Below, one piece after another: positions 1-8,031 of a DNA stretch of 21,157 nucleotides. This stretch comes from Gammaproteobacteria bacterium (GTDB taxonomy: Bacteria; Pseudomonadota; Gammaproteobacteria; UBA6429; Thiohalophilaceae). Numbering within the stretch: the stretch's first letter is position 1; each line of letters begins with the position of its first letter. The notes under the pieces are model-generated. The model saw only the letters and a list, made by a program, of their open reading frames with translations, had not been told where the DNA came from and ran no database searches. A program made the position numbers and the translations under genes. The stretch is from NCBI GenBank assembly GCA_013152045.1, contig JAADGZ010000128.1, forward strand, positions 1 through 21,157, written 5' to 3'.

Positions 1-63
1 CCACATGAACGGGGAAATGAACAAATGATCGGGTTTTTGGAACCGCTATTTTAGCTAAATAAA

Positions 64-151
64 ATCCAGTAAGAAATATTCGACAAACCGCCTTTATCCC
101 TGCTAGCATCAGGTGTATTTGGGGCGCGGCAAGTAACGCTCCTTACTGGAT
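64..151 (+). other. Inverted-repeat leader upstream of the first small gene
   Basis: A perfect 10-bp inverted repeat, ATCCAGTAAG at 64-73 and CTTACTGGAT at 142-151, encloses 68 nt. Inside it, GGGGCG (from 120) can pair with CGCTCC (ending at 142) around a 10-nt loop, though the two helices share a base at 142. The distal arm ends about 18 nt before the start codon at 170, with the Shine-Dalgarno GGAG between them. This could be a structured 5' leader or a chance palindrome. I do not recognise a known riboswitch class in it. Confidence 0.3.
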
Positions 152-169
152 ATTCATGGAGCTATTATT

Positions 170-487
170 ATGAGATTTAGTCACAAAGACAAAAAAAACG
201 AGTTGATTCGCAAACACTCGACCTATGCGCTGGCTTTTCCCGATAAACTTGAAGAAGCTCCCGAAAGCTCGGGTGTCGTTCTGTTGCTGAATGAAAACGA
301 TGATGTCTTATTTGTTGGCAGCAATGGTGATCTTAAAACAGAAGCAAGCAGCCTGATGAATACCCCGGCGGCCAAAGACAGTGTTGCCTACCGTTGGTTT
401 GTGACCGAGGATTCTGAGCTGGCCAGTGAGTTGGCAGCCTCGTGGGTTAATAAATACTCCCCGCCAAATCAACAAACGGCATCTTAA
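170..487 (+). CDS. Small hypothetical protein, possibly a degenerate GIY-YIG-like fold
   Basis: A 105-residue soluble protein with no signal peptide or membrane segment. The ATG at 170 has a GGAG Shine-Dalgarno 8 nt upstream, which supports the start. Residues about 28-60 read EEAPESSGVVLLLNENDDVL, then FVGSNGDLK. This resembles the opening of GIY-YIG domains (a Gly-Val-Tyr strand, a turn, then a Leu-Tyr-Val-Gly strand leading into a helix), but the tyrosines are replaced by Val and Phe and no catalytic Arg/Glu arrangement is evident. If the resemblance is real, it is probably a non-catalytic relative. The gene stands alone, followed by palindromic repeats, and the next gene is on the opposite strand. 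That it is a real gene is likely from its start signals and normal composition. Its function is not known. Confidence 0.7.
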   Translation: MRFSHKDKKNELIRKHSTYALAFPDKLEEAPESSGVVLLLNENDDVLFVGSNGDLKTEASSLMNTPAAKDSVAYRWFVTEDSELASELAASWVNKYSPPNQQTAS

Positions 488-530
488 TCAGACGTAACTA
501 TTCAGCTTCCCGGCTGGATATGCGTTACTC

Positions 531-620
531 GTAGGTTGGTGCAGAGCAACGCGAAGCCCAACAATTAAGTCAATGCCTGTTGGGCTTCGCCATAAAAATC
601 ATGGCTCTGCACCAACCTAC
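531..620. repeat. Nested palindromic repeat (REP-like, GTAGGTTGG family)
   Basis: The outer arms GTAGGTTGGTGCAGAGC (531-547) and GCTCTGCACCAACCTAC (604-620) are perfectly complementary over 17 bp. Inside, GCGAAGCCCAACA (551-563) and TGTTGGGCTTCGC (578-590) form a second perfect 13-bp hairpin. The GTAGG foot and the TTGGGCTTC core recur at 18853-18933, and a shorter GTAGG...CCTAC hairpin occurs at 7277-7311. REP elements mobilised by RAYT (TnpA-REP) transposases typically carry a GTAG tetranucleotide at the hairpin foot. Assigning this family to such a transposase is inference, because none is encoded here. Confidence 0.8.
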
Positions 621-650
621 AATGTATAACACTTTCCAGTTGTTTCTCCT

Positions 651-680
651 CTGGTTCCTACACTCACGCGTAGGAACCAG
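651..680. repeat. Palindrome with 11-bp arms, a second repeat type
   Basis: CTGGTTCCTAC (651-661) and GTAGGAACCAG (670-680) are perfectly complementary around an 8-nt loop (ACTCACGC). The form resembles the dispersed GGTTCC...GGAACC palindromes found between genes in many gammaproteobacteria. It lies 28 nt beyond the stop codon of the minus-strand outer-membrane protein gene, so it may help to end that transcript, but no T-run follows it on the minus strand. Confidence 0.6.
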
Positions 681-707
681 GACTTAAAGTAGACGTTTAT
701 TCAAACG

Positions 708-1979
708 TTAGAAACGATAGCCGATATTGGCGCCGAAAGAGGTTTCCTGCAGCGAGATAATAGCGCCTGGAGCATTGGTATCCGTTGCCGGTGCCTGTAG
801 CGTTTTCTTTGGCGTGTACATGTAGTGTACGCTCAGATCCCAGTTTGAATTTAGCACGAAGCCTGCCCCCAGGGTGTAATGGCTTTCGACAATGGCGGGC
901 AGGATAAGATTACGACTGGCCTGGTTCTCGTCAAAAGGTGATTTTGCATAATTGTAACCACCGCGAAGGCTAACTCGATTATTTAGCTCATAGTTAACGC
1001 CAACTGCAAAGACGGTTTGATCGTTCCAACCTGGGTTCATGCTGCGGACAAAATTATTGGGGCCAGTCACCGCCAGTTTATTCATAGTGGCGGACCAGTT
1101 GATCCACTTTAAATCAGCCGATAGGGTAAGTTTATTGTTAGGGCGATACGCGATACCGGCTGCGGCCTGCTGTGGAAAATCCAGCGCCAGCTTGTAGGTT
1201 CCTGCTGAGCCTGCGGTTCTGCTATCACTGTAGATATCGCCATAGGCCAGTTGATACTCCAGGTTCGAGAAGGTTTGTTTGCTTTTATAGGAAAAGCCCA
1301 GCGTGATTTGCGGATTGAGGTCATACAACAGACCTAGCCCTAGCCCAAAACCAAAACTGCTGGCTGCCCGACTCAGATCAAAATTATCGACAATGGTATC
1401 GCCAACACCGTTGCCATTGGTGTCACTCAGAACGCGTTGTTGAAAAGCGACAGATTGATAATCGATATTCAGAGAGACGCCCAGGCTCAGTTTGTCGTCG
1501 ACATTCCAGGCCAGTACCGGCGCCATTTGCCAGAAGGCGATATTGCTATAGCCATCCCAGTAGCGATTGGGTACGCCGCCGGTCATCTTGGTCGATGCAT
1601 AATCGACACCCATACCGGATGTGCCATACATGCCACCACCGAAATACATATTACTGCCTTTTGAAGTGGGAGCGGTCCAACCAAGTGAGGGAACGCCATA
1701 CATGCTTACGGCACTTTTGCCTTTATTACCAGCCAGGGCGGTAAAATCAAGATCTCGTTCCGGCATAAATGCTTCCAGGGAAAAGTCTGCACGGCTGCCG
1801 ACGCGAGCGGCACCGGCTGGGTTGGAAACCGCTGTCATGGCGCTGCCAGGATTAGCGGTAACGGCACCGGCAAGGCCTTTCTGGTAAGCCCCCACCCCAA
1901 TAAGTTGATAACCATTTGTAGCGCAGGCAAGAGAAGGAAGAGTGAGTGCGGCAATCATGATGCTGGTTTTTTTATTCAA
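708..1979 (-). CDS. FadL/OmpP1/TodX-family outer-membrane transport protein
   Basis: A 423-residue outer-membrane beta-barrel of the FadL/OmpP1/TodX family, which carries hydrophobic substrates such as long-chain fatty acids or aromatic hydrocarbons across the outer membrane. Residues 1 to about 21 form a signal peptide ending in LACA. The mature protein opens with NGYQLIGVGAYQKGLAGA, then a Ser-Asn-Pro-Ala-Gly segment, which is the hatch-like N-terminus of this family. Alternating aromatic/hydrophobic strands follow, and the chain ends in Phe (IGYRF) as expected for BAM-dependent insertion. Length is normal for the family. The start is a TTG with AGGA 7 nt upstream; the only ATG nearby would cut the positively charged start of the signal peptide. 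It is transcribed alone. The exact substrate cannot be read from the sequence, so no symbol is given. Confidence 0.9.
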   Translation of the reverse strand: MNKKTSIMIAALTLPSLACATNGYQLIGVGAYQKGLAGAVTANPGSAMTAVSNPAGAARVGSRADFSLEAFMPERDLDFTALAGNKGKSAVSMYGVPSLGWTAPTSKGSNMYFGGGMYGTSGMGVDYASTKMTGGVPNRYWDGYSNIAFWQMAPVLAWNVDDKLSLGVSLNIDYQSVAFQQRVLSDTNGNGVGDTIVDNFDLSRAASSFGFGLGLGLLYDLNPQITLGFSYKSKQTFSNLEYQLAYGDIYSDSRTAGSAGTYKLALDFPQQAAAGIAYRPNNKLTLSADLKWINWSATMNKLAVTGPNNFVRSMNPGWNDQTVFAVGVNYELNNRVSLRGGYNYAKSPFDENQASRNLILPAIVESHYTLGAGFVLNSNWDLSVHYMYTPKKTLQAPATDTNAPGAIISLQETSFGANIGYRF

Positions 1980-2200
1980 GGGATAATCCTGTTTTTTTAG
2001 TAGACGACAAATGAAATATCAAACCTCCATGTCAGGACTTGTATATAAAAATATCAGAATATTACAATAAGGTCATGTTACCGGGGTTGATGGGCTTTTA
2101 CCTGCAGAAATCGTTTATGCCAGTATGAATTTCATATGTTCTATTAAATTAATCGGGCTATTTGGAAACGATCTAATATGCTGGAGAGTCGATAGCAGGC

Positions 2201-2230
2201 AAAAAAAAACCTGCTGGGCAGCAGGTTTTT
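2201..2230 (-). terminator. Intrinsic terminator of the peroxiredoxin gene
   Basis: CCTGCT and AGCAGG pair around a GGGC loop (2210-2225). On the minus strand the stem is followed by a run of nine T (2209-2201), and the matching A/T flanks extend the stem. It begins about 30 nt after the peroxiredoxin stop codon. The other flank also carries five T (2226-2230), so it could act in both directions. Confidence 0.85.
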
Positions 2231-2255
2231 CAAATGCAGGGAAGAGGAACAGGAA

Positions 2256-2861
2256 TTAAAGCTTGTTGGCCTCATCTGCCAGGTAGCTGGCGACACCCTC
2301 AGGCGTGGCCTGCATGCCCTTGTCACCCTGTTTCCAACCAGCCGGGCAGACTTCGCCGTGTTCTTCGGTGAACTGCAGGGCATCAATCATGCGCAGCATC
2401 TCGTCAATATTGCGGCCCAAAGGTAGATCATTGACCACCTGATGGCGCACCATACCCTTCTTGTCAATCAGGAAAGAGCCACGAAAGGCGACACTGGCTT
2501 CTGGATGTTCGACATCATAGGCCTGGCAGATAGCATGGTTGACATCGGCAACCAAAGGATATTTAACCGGGCCGATGCCGCCTTCGTTAATCGGCGTATT
2601 GCGCCAGGCATTGTGAGTAAACTGGGAATCGATGGAAACCCCGATAACCTCGACGCCGCGTTTGCTGAATTCGTCCAGACGATGATCGAACGCAATCAGC
2701 TCAGATGGGCAAACAAACGTAAAATCAAGAGGATAGAAGAAAAGCACCGTATATTTTCCGTTGCTTTCCTGTTTGAAATTGTAGTCCTCGACAATTTCAC
2801 CATTGCCCAGTACGGCGGCAGCGGTGAAATCCGGGGCTTCACGACCAACTAATACACTCAT
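2256..2861 (-). CDS. Typical 2-Cys peroxiredoxin (AhpC/Prx1 type)
   Basis: A 201-residue cytosolic peroxiredoxin that reduces hydrogen peroxide and organic peroxides. The peroxidatic cysteine is Cys51 in DFTFVCPSE, within the P-x3-T-x2-C context. The resolving cysteine is Cys172 in HGEVCPAGW near the C-terminus, so this is the obligate-dimer 2-Cys class. A GGIG sequence follows at about 94-97, like the GGLG loop linked to overoxidation sensitivity in this class, but the C-terminal YF partner motif is not evident. The ATG at 2861 has a strong AAGGAG about 7 nt upstream. It is followed by an intrinsic terminator and stands as a single-gene unit. No ahpF or thioredoxin partner is adjacent. I see no clear OxyR site by eye. 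It could be labelled ahpC, prxC or tsaA, so I leave the symbol blank. Confidence 0.95.
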   Translation of the reverse strand: MSVLVGREAPDFTAAAVLGNGEIVEDYNFKQESNGKYTVLFFYPLDFTFVCPSELIAFDHRLDEFSKRGVEVIGVSIDSQFTHNAWRNTPINEGGIGPVKYPLVADVNHAICQAYDVEHPEASVAFRGSFLIDKKGMVRHQVVNDLPLGRNIDEMLRMIDALQFTEEHGEVCPAGWKQGDKGMQATPEGVASYLADEANKL

Positions 2862-2997
2862 AAAATGCTCCTTTAATTTATAATAAGTCTAAATTGGTAG
2901 TTTAAGGTGCATGAGTTCGACTATCAAGCGCTTTCACATCTTAATTCTTCTGCAGATATTGATTCAGAAGAACTGTCCGGCAGGGCCAGGAAACAGG

Positions 2998-3003
2998 TAT
3001 AAT
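2998..3003 (+). promoter_or_regulatory. Possible -10 element upstream of the rlmN locus
   Basis: A perfect TATAAT lies in the 271-nt gap between the divergent peroxiredoxin gene and rlmN, about 130 nt before the rlmN start. No convincing -35 hexamer stands 16-18 nt upstream, so this is a weak call. It would be well placed to drive the rlmN-pilF-rodZ-hisS run. Confidence 0.25.
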
Positions 3004-3132
3004 CAGGCTCCGCTGGTGCAAGCTAATTGCTTGAAATCCTTACACAGGATAGAATTCGGGTTTGATCTAGGTCGGTGTTTTAGCGGCTGTTTTGTATCAC
3101 TCCCAAAGGCTCGACAAAGCCGGGACTAAAAT

Positions 3133-4235
3133 TTGACCACACAGAAAAAAGTGAATTTGCTGGACTTCGATCTGCCTGCGTTGCAGGGCTGGTTCGAAGC
3201 GCAGGGCGAAAAGCCGTTTCGCGCCAGCCAGGTGATGAAATGGATCTATCAGTTTGGGGTGGATGATTTCGAGGCCATGAGTAATCTGGGCAAGGTGTTG
3301 CGCAGCAAACTTACCCAGCTTGCCGAGATCCGAGCGCCAGAAATCGTCACAGAACAGCGTGCCAGTGACGGTGTGGTGAAATGGTTATTACAGGTAGATA
3401 ACGGCAATTGTGTCGAGACGGTTTATATTCCTGAAGATGGACGTGGCACATTGTGTGTGTCTTCCCAGGTAGGTTGTGCGCTTGATTGCAGTTTTTGTTC
3501 AACTGCGCAACAGGGTTTTAACCGTAATCTTTTTGCCGCTGAAATTATTGGTCAGGTTTGGCGCGCCAACCAGGCTCTGCAATGCTTACCCCGTGAACAA
3601 CGAGTGATTAGCAACGTGGTCATGATGGGCATGGGCGAGCCGCTGTTGAATTTTGATAATGTGGTTACAGCCATGAACCTGATGATTGAAGACAATGCCT
3701 ACGGCTTGTCGAAACGCCGCGTGACCCTGAGTACTTCCGGCGTGGTGCCTGCATTAGACCGGCTGAAGGCAGTCAGCGACGTCAGTCTTGCCGTCTCGCT
3801 ACCGATGATGGTTTACGGGATCAGCTGGTGCCGCTAAATCGAAAGTATCCAATCAAGGAATTACTGGCCGCCTGCAGACGTTATATCGAAGGTGAAAGCA
3901 AACGTAAGGTGACCTTTGAATATGTCATGCTGGATGGTATCAATGACAGTCCGGCGCAGGCGCGGGCATTAGTGAAACTATTAAAGGGCATTCCCTCGAA
4001 GGTTAATTTAATTCCCTTCAATCCATTTCCTGGCAGCGACTATCGGGTTTCAACAACGCAGGCGATTAATGGTTTTCGAGATATCCTGGTCAAGGCGGGG
4101 TTGATTACCATTACCCGCCGCACCCGTGGTGAAGATATTGATGCGGCTTGCGGCCAACTTGCCGGGAAAGTGGTCGATCGCAGCAAACGAAAATTGAAAC
4201 ATTTAAAAGAAGCACCAGTAACATGGGTAGTATAA
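3133..4235 (+). pseudogene. rlmN: rlmN, 23S rRNA/tRNA adenine-C2 methyltransferase, frameshifted
   Basis: RlmN is a radical-SAM enzyme that methylates C2 of A2503 in 23S rRNA and of A37 in some tRNAs. The first segment (3133-3837) holds the N-terminal domain, the CVSSQVGC segment with the methyl-carrying Cys, and the CALDCSFC iron-sulfur motif (CxxxCxxC). The second segment carries [13 protein letters not shown], the conserved Asn-Pro-Phe-Pro region and the second catalytic Cys in AACGQLAG. The frame breaks at about 3800. Placing 7 nt after 'CT' at 3799-3800 restores [11 protein letters not shown] with exactly the spacing of the family's SLHAPNDELRD, so the His-Ala of a conserved core motif is lost. 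Read as it stands, translation stops at 3837 after 234 residues without the second catalytic Cys, so no active enzyme is expected. The start is TTG: an in-frame TAA at 3127-3129 excludes anything upstream. A true deletion or an assembly error are both possible. Confidence 0.9.
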
Positions 4236-4237
4236 AT

Positions 4238-5014
4238 ATGCGTTTGATTATTTTTGCTTTGCTTGCCAGTCTGCTGGTGGCCTGTGCTCCGGTACCGGTG
4301 GTTAATGAAAGTAATCTGAAAAAAGCGGCGGAAGAAAATGCTAAGCTGGGACTAGCTTATATGCAGCAGGGGCGTTATGAAACGGCGTTGCACAAGTTAT
4401 TGAAGGCGATTAAAGAAGATCCTAAAAACCCTGATGCTCACCAGTATCTTGCGGTTTTGTATGGCAGACTCCATCGGCCCAAGAAATCTGAGCAACATTT
4501 TAGAACCGCACTGGAGATTATGCCGGACAGCAGTCTGTCTTCACGTGTGGCTGCGGTGCGTAATAACTATGCCGTTTTTCTGTGTGAGCAGAAACGTTAT
4601 GACGAAGCGGATGGTTATTTTAAACAGGTCATGAAAGATCCTTTGTACCAGTTGCGTGATCGGCTGTTTGAAAATATGGGCCAGTGTGCGCAGAACAAGG
4701 GTAATTTGCATCAGGCTGAAGAATTTTATAGTAAAGCACTGAAACTGAATCCTAAATCACGTAAAAGCCTGTTGGGACTGGCTCAGATTAGTTATGGCAA
4801 AGGCCTCTACGATCAGACACAGCTATATTTGAATAAGTTTCTTAAATACAATGGCACGCACAATGCGGCCAGCTTGTGGTTGGCGATTCTTATTCAGCGT
4901 CAGCGTGGCGATAACAAACGAATGGCGGAGTATGCTGTTCGTTTGAAAAGCAAATATCCAGATGCGAAAGAAACGCAATTATTGAAGCAGCTTGAAATGC
5001 AGGACTCCCGATGA
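4238..5014 (+). CDS. pilF: PilF/PilW, type IV pilus secretin pilotin lipoprotein
   Basis: A 258-residue TPR lipoprotein that in Pseudomonas helps localise and assemble the PilQ secretin in the outer membrane. Residues 1-16 form a lipoprotein signal, with the lipobox LVAC and Cys16 to be acylated. The rest is a chain of about six TPR motifs, starting with AKLGLAYMQQGRYETALHKL and followed by the Asn-Pro-x-x-Pro-Asp-Ala turns typical of TPRs. The chosen ATG (4238) lies 2 nt after the rlmN stop with GGGTAG upstream. An in-frame ATG at 4223 overlapping rlmN is an alternative that would add five residues before the signal. Its last codon overlaps rodZ by ATGA, so the two are translationally coupled. 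The rlmN-pilF-rodZ order is the usual one. No other pilus gene lies in the window. Confidence 0.9.
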   Translation: MRLIIFALLASLLVACAPVPVVNESNLKKAAEENAKLGLAYMQQGRYETALHKLLKAIKEDPKNPDAHQYLAVLYGRLHRPKKSEQHFRTALEIMPDSSLSSRVAAVRNNYAVFLCEQKRYDEADGYFKQVMKDPLYQLRDRLFENMGQCAQNKGNLHQAEEFYSKALKLNPKSRKSLLGLAQISYGKGLYDQTQLYLNKFLKYNGTHNAASLWLAILIQRQRGDNKRMAEYAVRLKSKYPDAKETQLLKQLEMQDSR

Positions 5015-5916
5015 GTGAAGAAACTAAGAATATGGATGGTGAGGTAAAGGTCAGTGAAATCTCAAAAGGTGAACGCCTGCGTGTTGCCCGCGAAGCGCTG
5101 AATCTGGAAGTCGAGGATGTTGCGGCCAAACTCTATTTTGAAACACGTTTTATCCGCGCCTTGGAAAAGGATGATTACAGCATTTTTGCTGGTTCGGCTT
5201 ATTTATATGGCTATATGCGCGCCTACGTAAAATTGCTTGAATTGCCGCTGGATGAATTTGTTAGTGATCTAAAAAACATAGAAGAAGAGAATGAGCGCAA
5301 GTTTGAGGCTATCAGTTATCAAACTATTTCACCCACAGAACAGCGAAAGTGGCTATTACCTGCGTTACTGGGGTTGCTGCTGGCAGTTGCGGCAGTAGTA
5401 GGCTTTGTACTGCTCAGTGGTGAAGACTCTGCGCGGGCAGACTCCCTGGCGACGACAAAAAGCGGCGTTGCCGATGCGCAGGAAATGCATAATATTCCTG
5501 TTCCGTCCAGAGACAAAGACAAGCCAAACACAGCATCAAGTGTGGTCAGCGCAAAGGCCAAAACCACGACCAAGCAGTTGACGATAAGTAAAGTCAATAT
5601 CGCTGTGGCCGCGCCTCTGCCTAAGGTTAAGCTTACGCCACTTCCACATTTGCGTTTGGAATATAAAACCGATTCATGGACCGACATCCGTGATGCGAAT
5701 GGCAAGCGGCTGGTGTATCGTATGGTTGAGAAAGGCAATCACCTGGAACTGGATTCCAGTTCGAGTTATTCCATCCTGCTGGGGTATTCACCTGGGGTTA
5801 GCGTATCCTGGGATAATCAGCCTTTTAATATATCAGAATACACGCGCAAAAATATTGCCTACTTTGAGGTAGGCAAAAAAAAGAAAACATCCTCCGCGCT
5901 AACGATGCGAGAATAA
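5011..5916 (+). CDS. rodZ: RodZ, cell-shape cytoskeletal membrane protein
   Basis: RodZ links the MreB cytoskeleton to the elongasome and keeps rod shape. The 301-residue protein has an N-terminal helix-turn-helix (HTH_25) from about residue 20 to 80, including [20 protein letters not shown] and the [18 protein letters not shown] helix. A single transmembrane helix spans about 114-135 ([20 protein letters not shown]). A Ser/Thr/Lys-rich periplasmic linker follows, then a C-terminal DUF4115 beta domain with [19 protein letters not shown] and [19 protein letters not shown]. All parts are present and length is normal. It starts inside the pilF stop (ATGA overlap). ispG usually follows rodZ, but here the next gene is hisS after 46 nt. 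Confidence 0.93.
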   Translation: MSEETKNMDGEVKVSEISKGERLRVAREALNLEVEDVAAKLYFETRFIRALEKDDYSIFAGSAYLYGYMRAYVKLLELPLDEFVSDLKNIEEENERKFEAISYQTISPTEQRKWLLPALLGLLLAVAAVVGFVLLSGEDSARADSLATTKSGVADAQEMHNIPVPSRDKDKPNTASSVVSAKAKTTTKQLTISKVNIAVAAPLPKVKLTPLPHLRLEYKTDSWTDIRDANGKRLVYRMVEKGNHLELDSSSSYSILLGYSPGVSVSWDNQPFNISEYTRKNIAYFEVGKKKKTSSALTMRE

Positions 5917-5962
5917 ATCTGCATCAATCAGCCAGCCTTATTCTGAAATAACAGGTAATAAC

Positions 5963-7240
5963 GTGTCCAAGTTGATCCAGGCCATTCGTGGCATGAATGA
6001 TATTTTGCCCGAGGAAACGCCTAAATGGCAATTTGTCGAACAACAGTTTCGCAAGTTGATGGCCGCTTATGGCTATGCTGAAATTCGTTTCCCTATTGTC
6101 GAGAAAACTGAACTGTTCAAACGTTCTATTGGCGAGGTCACCGATATTGTCGAAAAGGAAATGTACACCTTCGAAGATCGCAATGGCGACAGCCTGAGCC
6201 TGCGTCCGGAAGGTACGGCGGCTTGTGTACGTGCCTGCCTGCAACATGGACTTTTGTACAACCAGTCCCGGCGTTTGTGGTATCTGGGTCCCATGTTTCG
6301 CCATGAGCGGCCGCAGAAAGGACGCTATCGTCAGTTTTACCAGTTGGGCGTGGAAGCCTTTGGTTTTTCTGGTCCCGATATTGATGCCGAGATGATCATG
6401 ATGAGCGCGCGTCTCTGGCAGCGGCTAGGGATTGCTGATTCGGTGACCCTGGAACTGAATTCGCTGGGTTCGATTGAATCGCGCCGGGCTTACCGGGATA
6501 TTCTAGTCGCCTATCTAAATGAACATCGTGAGCAGCTGGATGCGGATAGTCTGCGCCGTCTGCAATCGAACCCTTTGCGTATTTTGGATAGCAAAAATCC
6601 AGATATGCAGGCACTAATTGAGGCTGCACCGAAATTAAACGCACATCTGGACGAGGCATCGCGCGAACATTTTGTTAAACTGTGTAACTTGCTGGATGCA
6701 GCAGGTATTACTTACCGGCTTAATTCGCGTCTGGTTCGGGGGCTGGATTATTATTCCAAAACCGTATTCGAATGGGTAACCGACAGACTGGGTGCGCAGG
6801 GGACCATTTGTGCCGGTGGTCGATTTGATGGCCTGGTAGAACAGTTGGGCGGTCGGGCAACGACCGCGATGGGATTTGCCATTGGTCTGGAGCGGCTGGT
6901 TTTACTAATAGATGAGGCGCAGTTTGCCAGGTACGATTCTGCCCCCCAGGTTTATTTGCTGGCCCTGGGTGACGCGGCCGAAATACGGGCCATCGAACTG
7001 GCCGAGCAATGCCGGGATGCCTTGCCGGAGTTACGCTTGCTGTTGAACGCTGGCGGCGGCGGCATGAAAAGCCAGATGAAGAAGGCGGATCGGAGCGGCG
7101 CGCAGTTTGCCTTGATTCTCGCTGACGATGAACTGGCGCGGAATGAAATAACCATCAAGGACTTACGTGGTGAAATGCAACAACAGGCGCTTAGCCAGAT
7201 CGGGCTGGTCGAATTTTTGAAAAGCAGCCTGAAATTATAA
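5963..7240 (+). CDS. hisS: Histidyl-tRNA synthetase
   Basis: Class II aminoacyl-tRNA synthetase that charges tRNA-His. The 425-residue chain is of normal length. It starts with the family signature [12 protein letters not shown]. The motif around RPEGT begins at residue 81. Motif 2 is [14 protein letters not shown] from residue 112. The histidine-specific loop [13 protein letters not shown] begins at Arg259. Motif 3 is [10 protein letters not shown], followed by the C-terminal anticodon-binding domain (about 330-425). The start is GTG at 5963, with a weak CAGG about 9 nt upstream; no ATG precedes it in frame within the short intergenic gap. It belongs to the rlmN-pilF-rodZ run. The transcript may be modulated by the palindrome that follows at 7277. 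It shows no defect, in contrast to rlmN and bamB on either side. Confidence 0.97.
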   Translation: MSKLIQAIRGMNDILPEETPKWQFVEQQFRKLMAAYGYAEIRFPIVEKTELFKRSIGEVTDIVEKEMYTFEDRNGDSLSLRPEGTAACVRACLQHGLLYNQSRRLWYLGPMFRHERPQKGRYRQFYQLGVEAFGFSGPDIDAEMIMMSARLWQRLGIADSVTLELNSLGSIESRRAYRDILVAYLNEHREQLDADSLRRLQSNPLRILDSKNPDMQALIEAAPKLNAHLDEASREHFVKLCNLLDAAGITYRLNSRLVRGLDYYSKTVFEWVTDRLGAQGTICAGGRFDGLVEQLGGRATTAMGFAIGLERLVLLIDEAQFARYDSAPQVYLLALGDAAEIRAIELAEQCRDALPELRLLLNAGGGGMKSQMKKADRSGAQFALILADDELARNEITIKDLRGEMQQQALSQIGLVEFLKSSLKL

Positions 7241-7276
7241 GCTTAACGAAAGCAAATGCAGGTGGGGTATTAAGTG

Positions 7277-7311
7277 GTAGGATGGGTTTCACGAGGTGAA
7301 ACCCATCCTAC
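7277..7311. repeat. Perfect hairpin GTAGGATGGG...CCCATCCTAC between hisS and yfgM
   Basis: GTAGGATGGGTTTCAC (7277-7292) and GTGAAACCCATCCTAC (7296-7311) are perfectly complementary over 16 bp around a 3-nt loop. The GTAGG foot suggests the same broad family as the repeats at 531-620 and 18853-18933. TGTTTTT follows directly, so it could also act as an intrinsic terminator and separate hisS from yfgM-bamB-der. Confidence 0.8.
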
Positions 7312-7383
7312 TGTTTTTCGCTGTAAGCAGCGGAGAATTAAACCCAAAGAGATTTAAAATATATACATGCAACGGAGATTAAA

Positions 7384-8031
7384 GTGAGTTTGGAGCAGAC
7401 AGAAGAAGAACAGGTTGAAGCTTTAAAAACCTGGCTTAGAAAAAACGGTAGTGCCATGATTATTGGGCTGGCGCTAGGTCTGGCGGCGATTGGCGGTTAT
7501 CGTTTCTGGGTGGATTACCAGGCTGGCCAGTCACAGAAAGCTTCGATGGTTTATTCAAATTTGCAGAATTATCTGATTAGCGGTGATTCAGCCGGCGTCT
7601 TTGCTGTCGGCAGGCAACTGGTTGAGTTGTTTCCTGGAACGCCCTATGCGGCATTGGCTGCGCTGGGTATGGCGCGCATGAGCGTAGAAAGCAATTCATT
7701 TGATGCGGCCGAGGTGCATTTACGCTGGGTTATCAAAAATGCCAATGAGGATGGCTTGAAACATATTGCTCGTTTGCGTCTGGCGCGAGTGCTGGCGACA
7801 GAGAAAAAATATGATGAAGCCTTAGCTTTAGTGAAGCAGAGTAAGCTAGGAAGCTACACCTCACTGTATAGTGAAATACGCGGTGATATTTTGTTAGCGA
7901 AAAAACAGCTTGAACAAGCTCGCAGTGCTTATCAGCAGGCGCTGAATACTCTTGCCAAGGATGACCGCCGGCGTGCCTTGATTGAGATGAAGATAAATAA
8001 TCTTCCTGCTATCGATAGCGCCCAGAGTTGA
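7384..8031 (+). CDS. yfgM: YfgM-family ancillary SecYEG translocon subunit
   Basis: YfgM is an inner-membrane protein with a periplasmic TPR-like domain that associates with SecYEG and the chaperone PpiD. This 215-residue protein has a short cytoplasmic N-terminus (about 1-22), one transmembrane helix at about 24-40 (AMIIGLALGLAAIGGY), and a helical TPR-like periplasmic part. That part includes a conserved LVELFPGTPYAALAALGMAR segment and DAAEVHLRWVIKNA. The start is GTG at 7384 with GGAG about 7 nt upstream. The stop overlaps the bamB start (TGATG), so the two are probably coupled. The position between hisS and bamB is the usual one. A 143-nt gap with a palindrome separates it from hisS, where close spacing would be more usual. 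Confidence 0.9.
   Translation: MSLEQTEEEQVEALKTWLRKNGSAMIIGLALGLAAIGGYRFWVDYQAGQSQKASMVYSNLQNYLISGDSAGVFAVGRQLVELFPGTPYAALAALGMARMSVESNSFDAAEVHLRWVIKNANEDGLKHIARLRLARVLATEKKYDEALALVKQSKLGSYTSLYSEIRGDILLAKKQLEQARSAYQQALNTLAKDDRRRALIEMKINNLPAIDSAQS

Noticed and set aside
2911..3129. 72-codon frame between the peroxiredoxin gene and rlmN
   Set aside because: No family resemblance, no convincing Shine-Dalgarno, and it covers the expected promoter region of two divergent genes.
2998..3132. tRNA or small RNA gene before rlmN
   Set aside because: I searched by eye for a cloverleaf with a TTCGA-type arm and CCA end and found none; only weak short stems such as GGCT...AGCC near 3108 occur.
3800..3840. 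Programmed ribosomal frameshift in rlmN
   Set aside because: No slippery heptamer or downstream pseudoknot is seen, and simple slippage would not restore the missing His-Ala. The 7-nt loss explains the data better.
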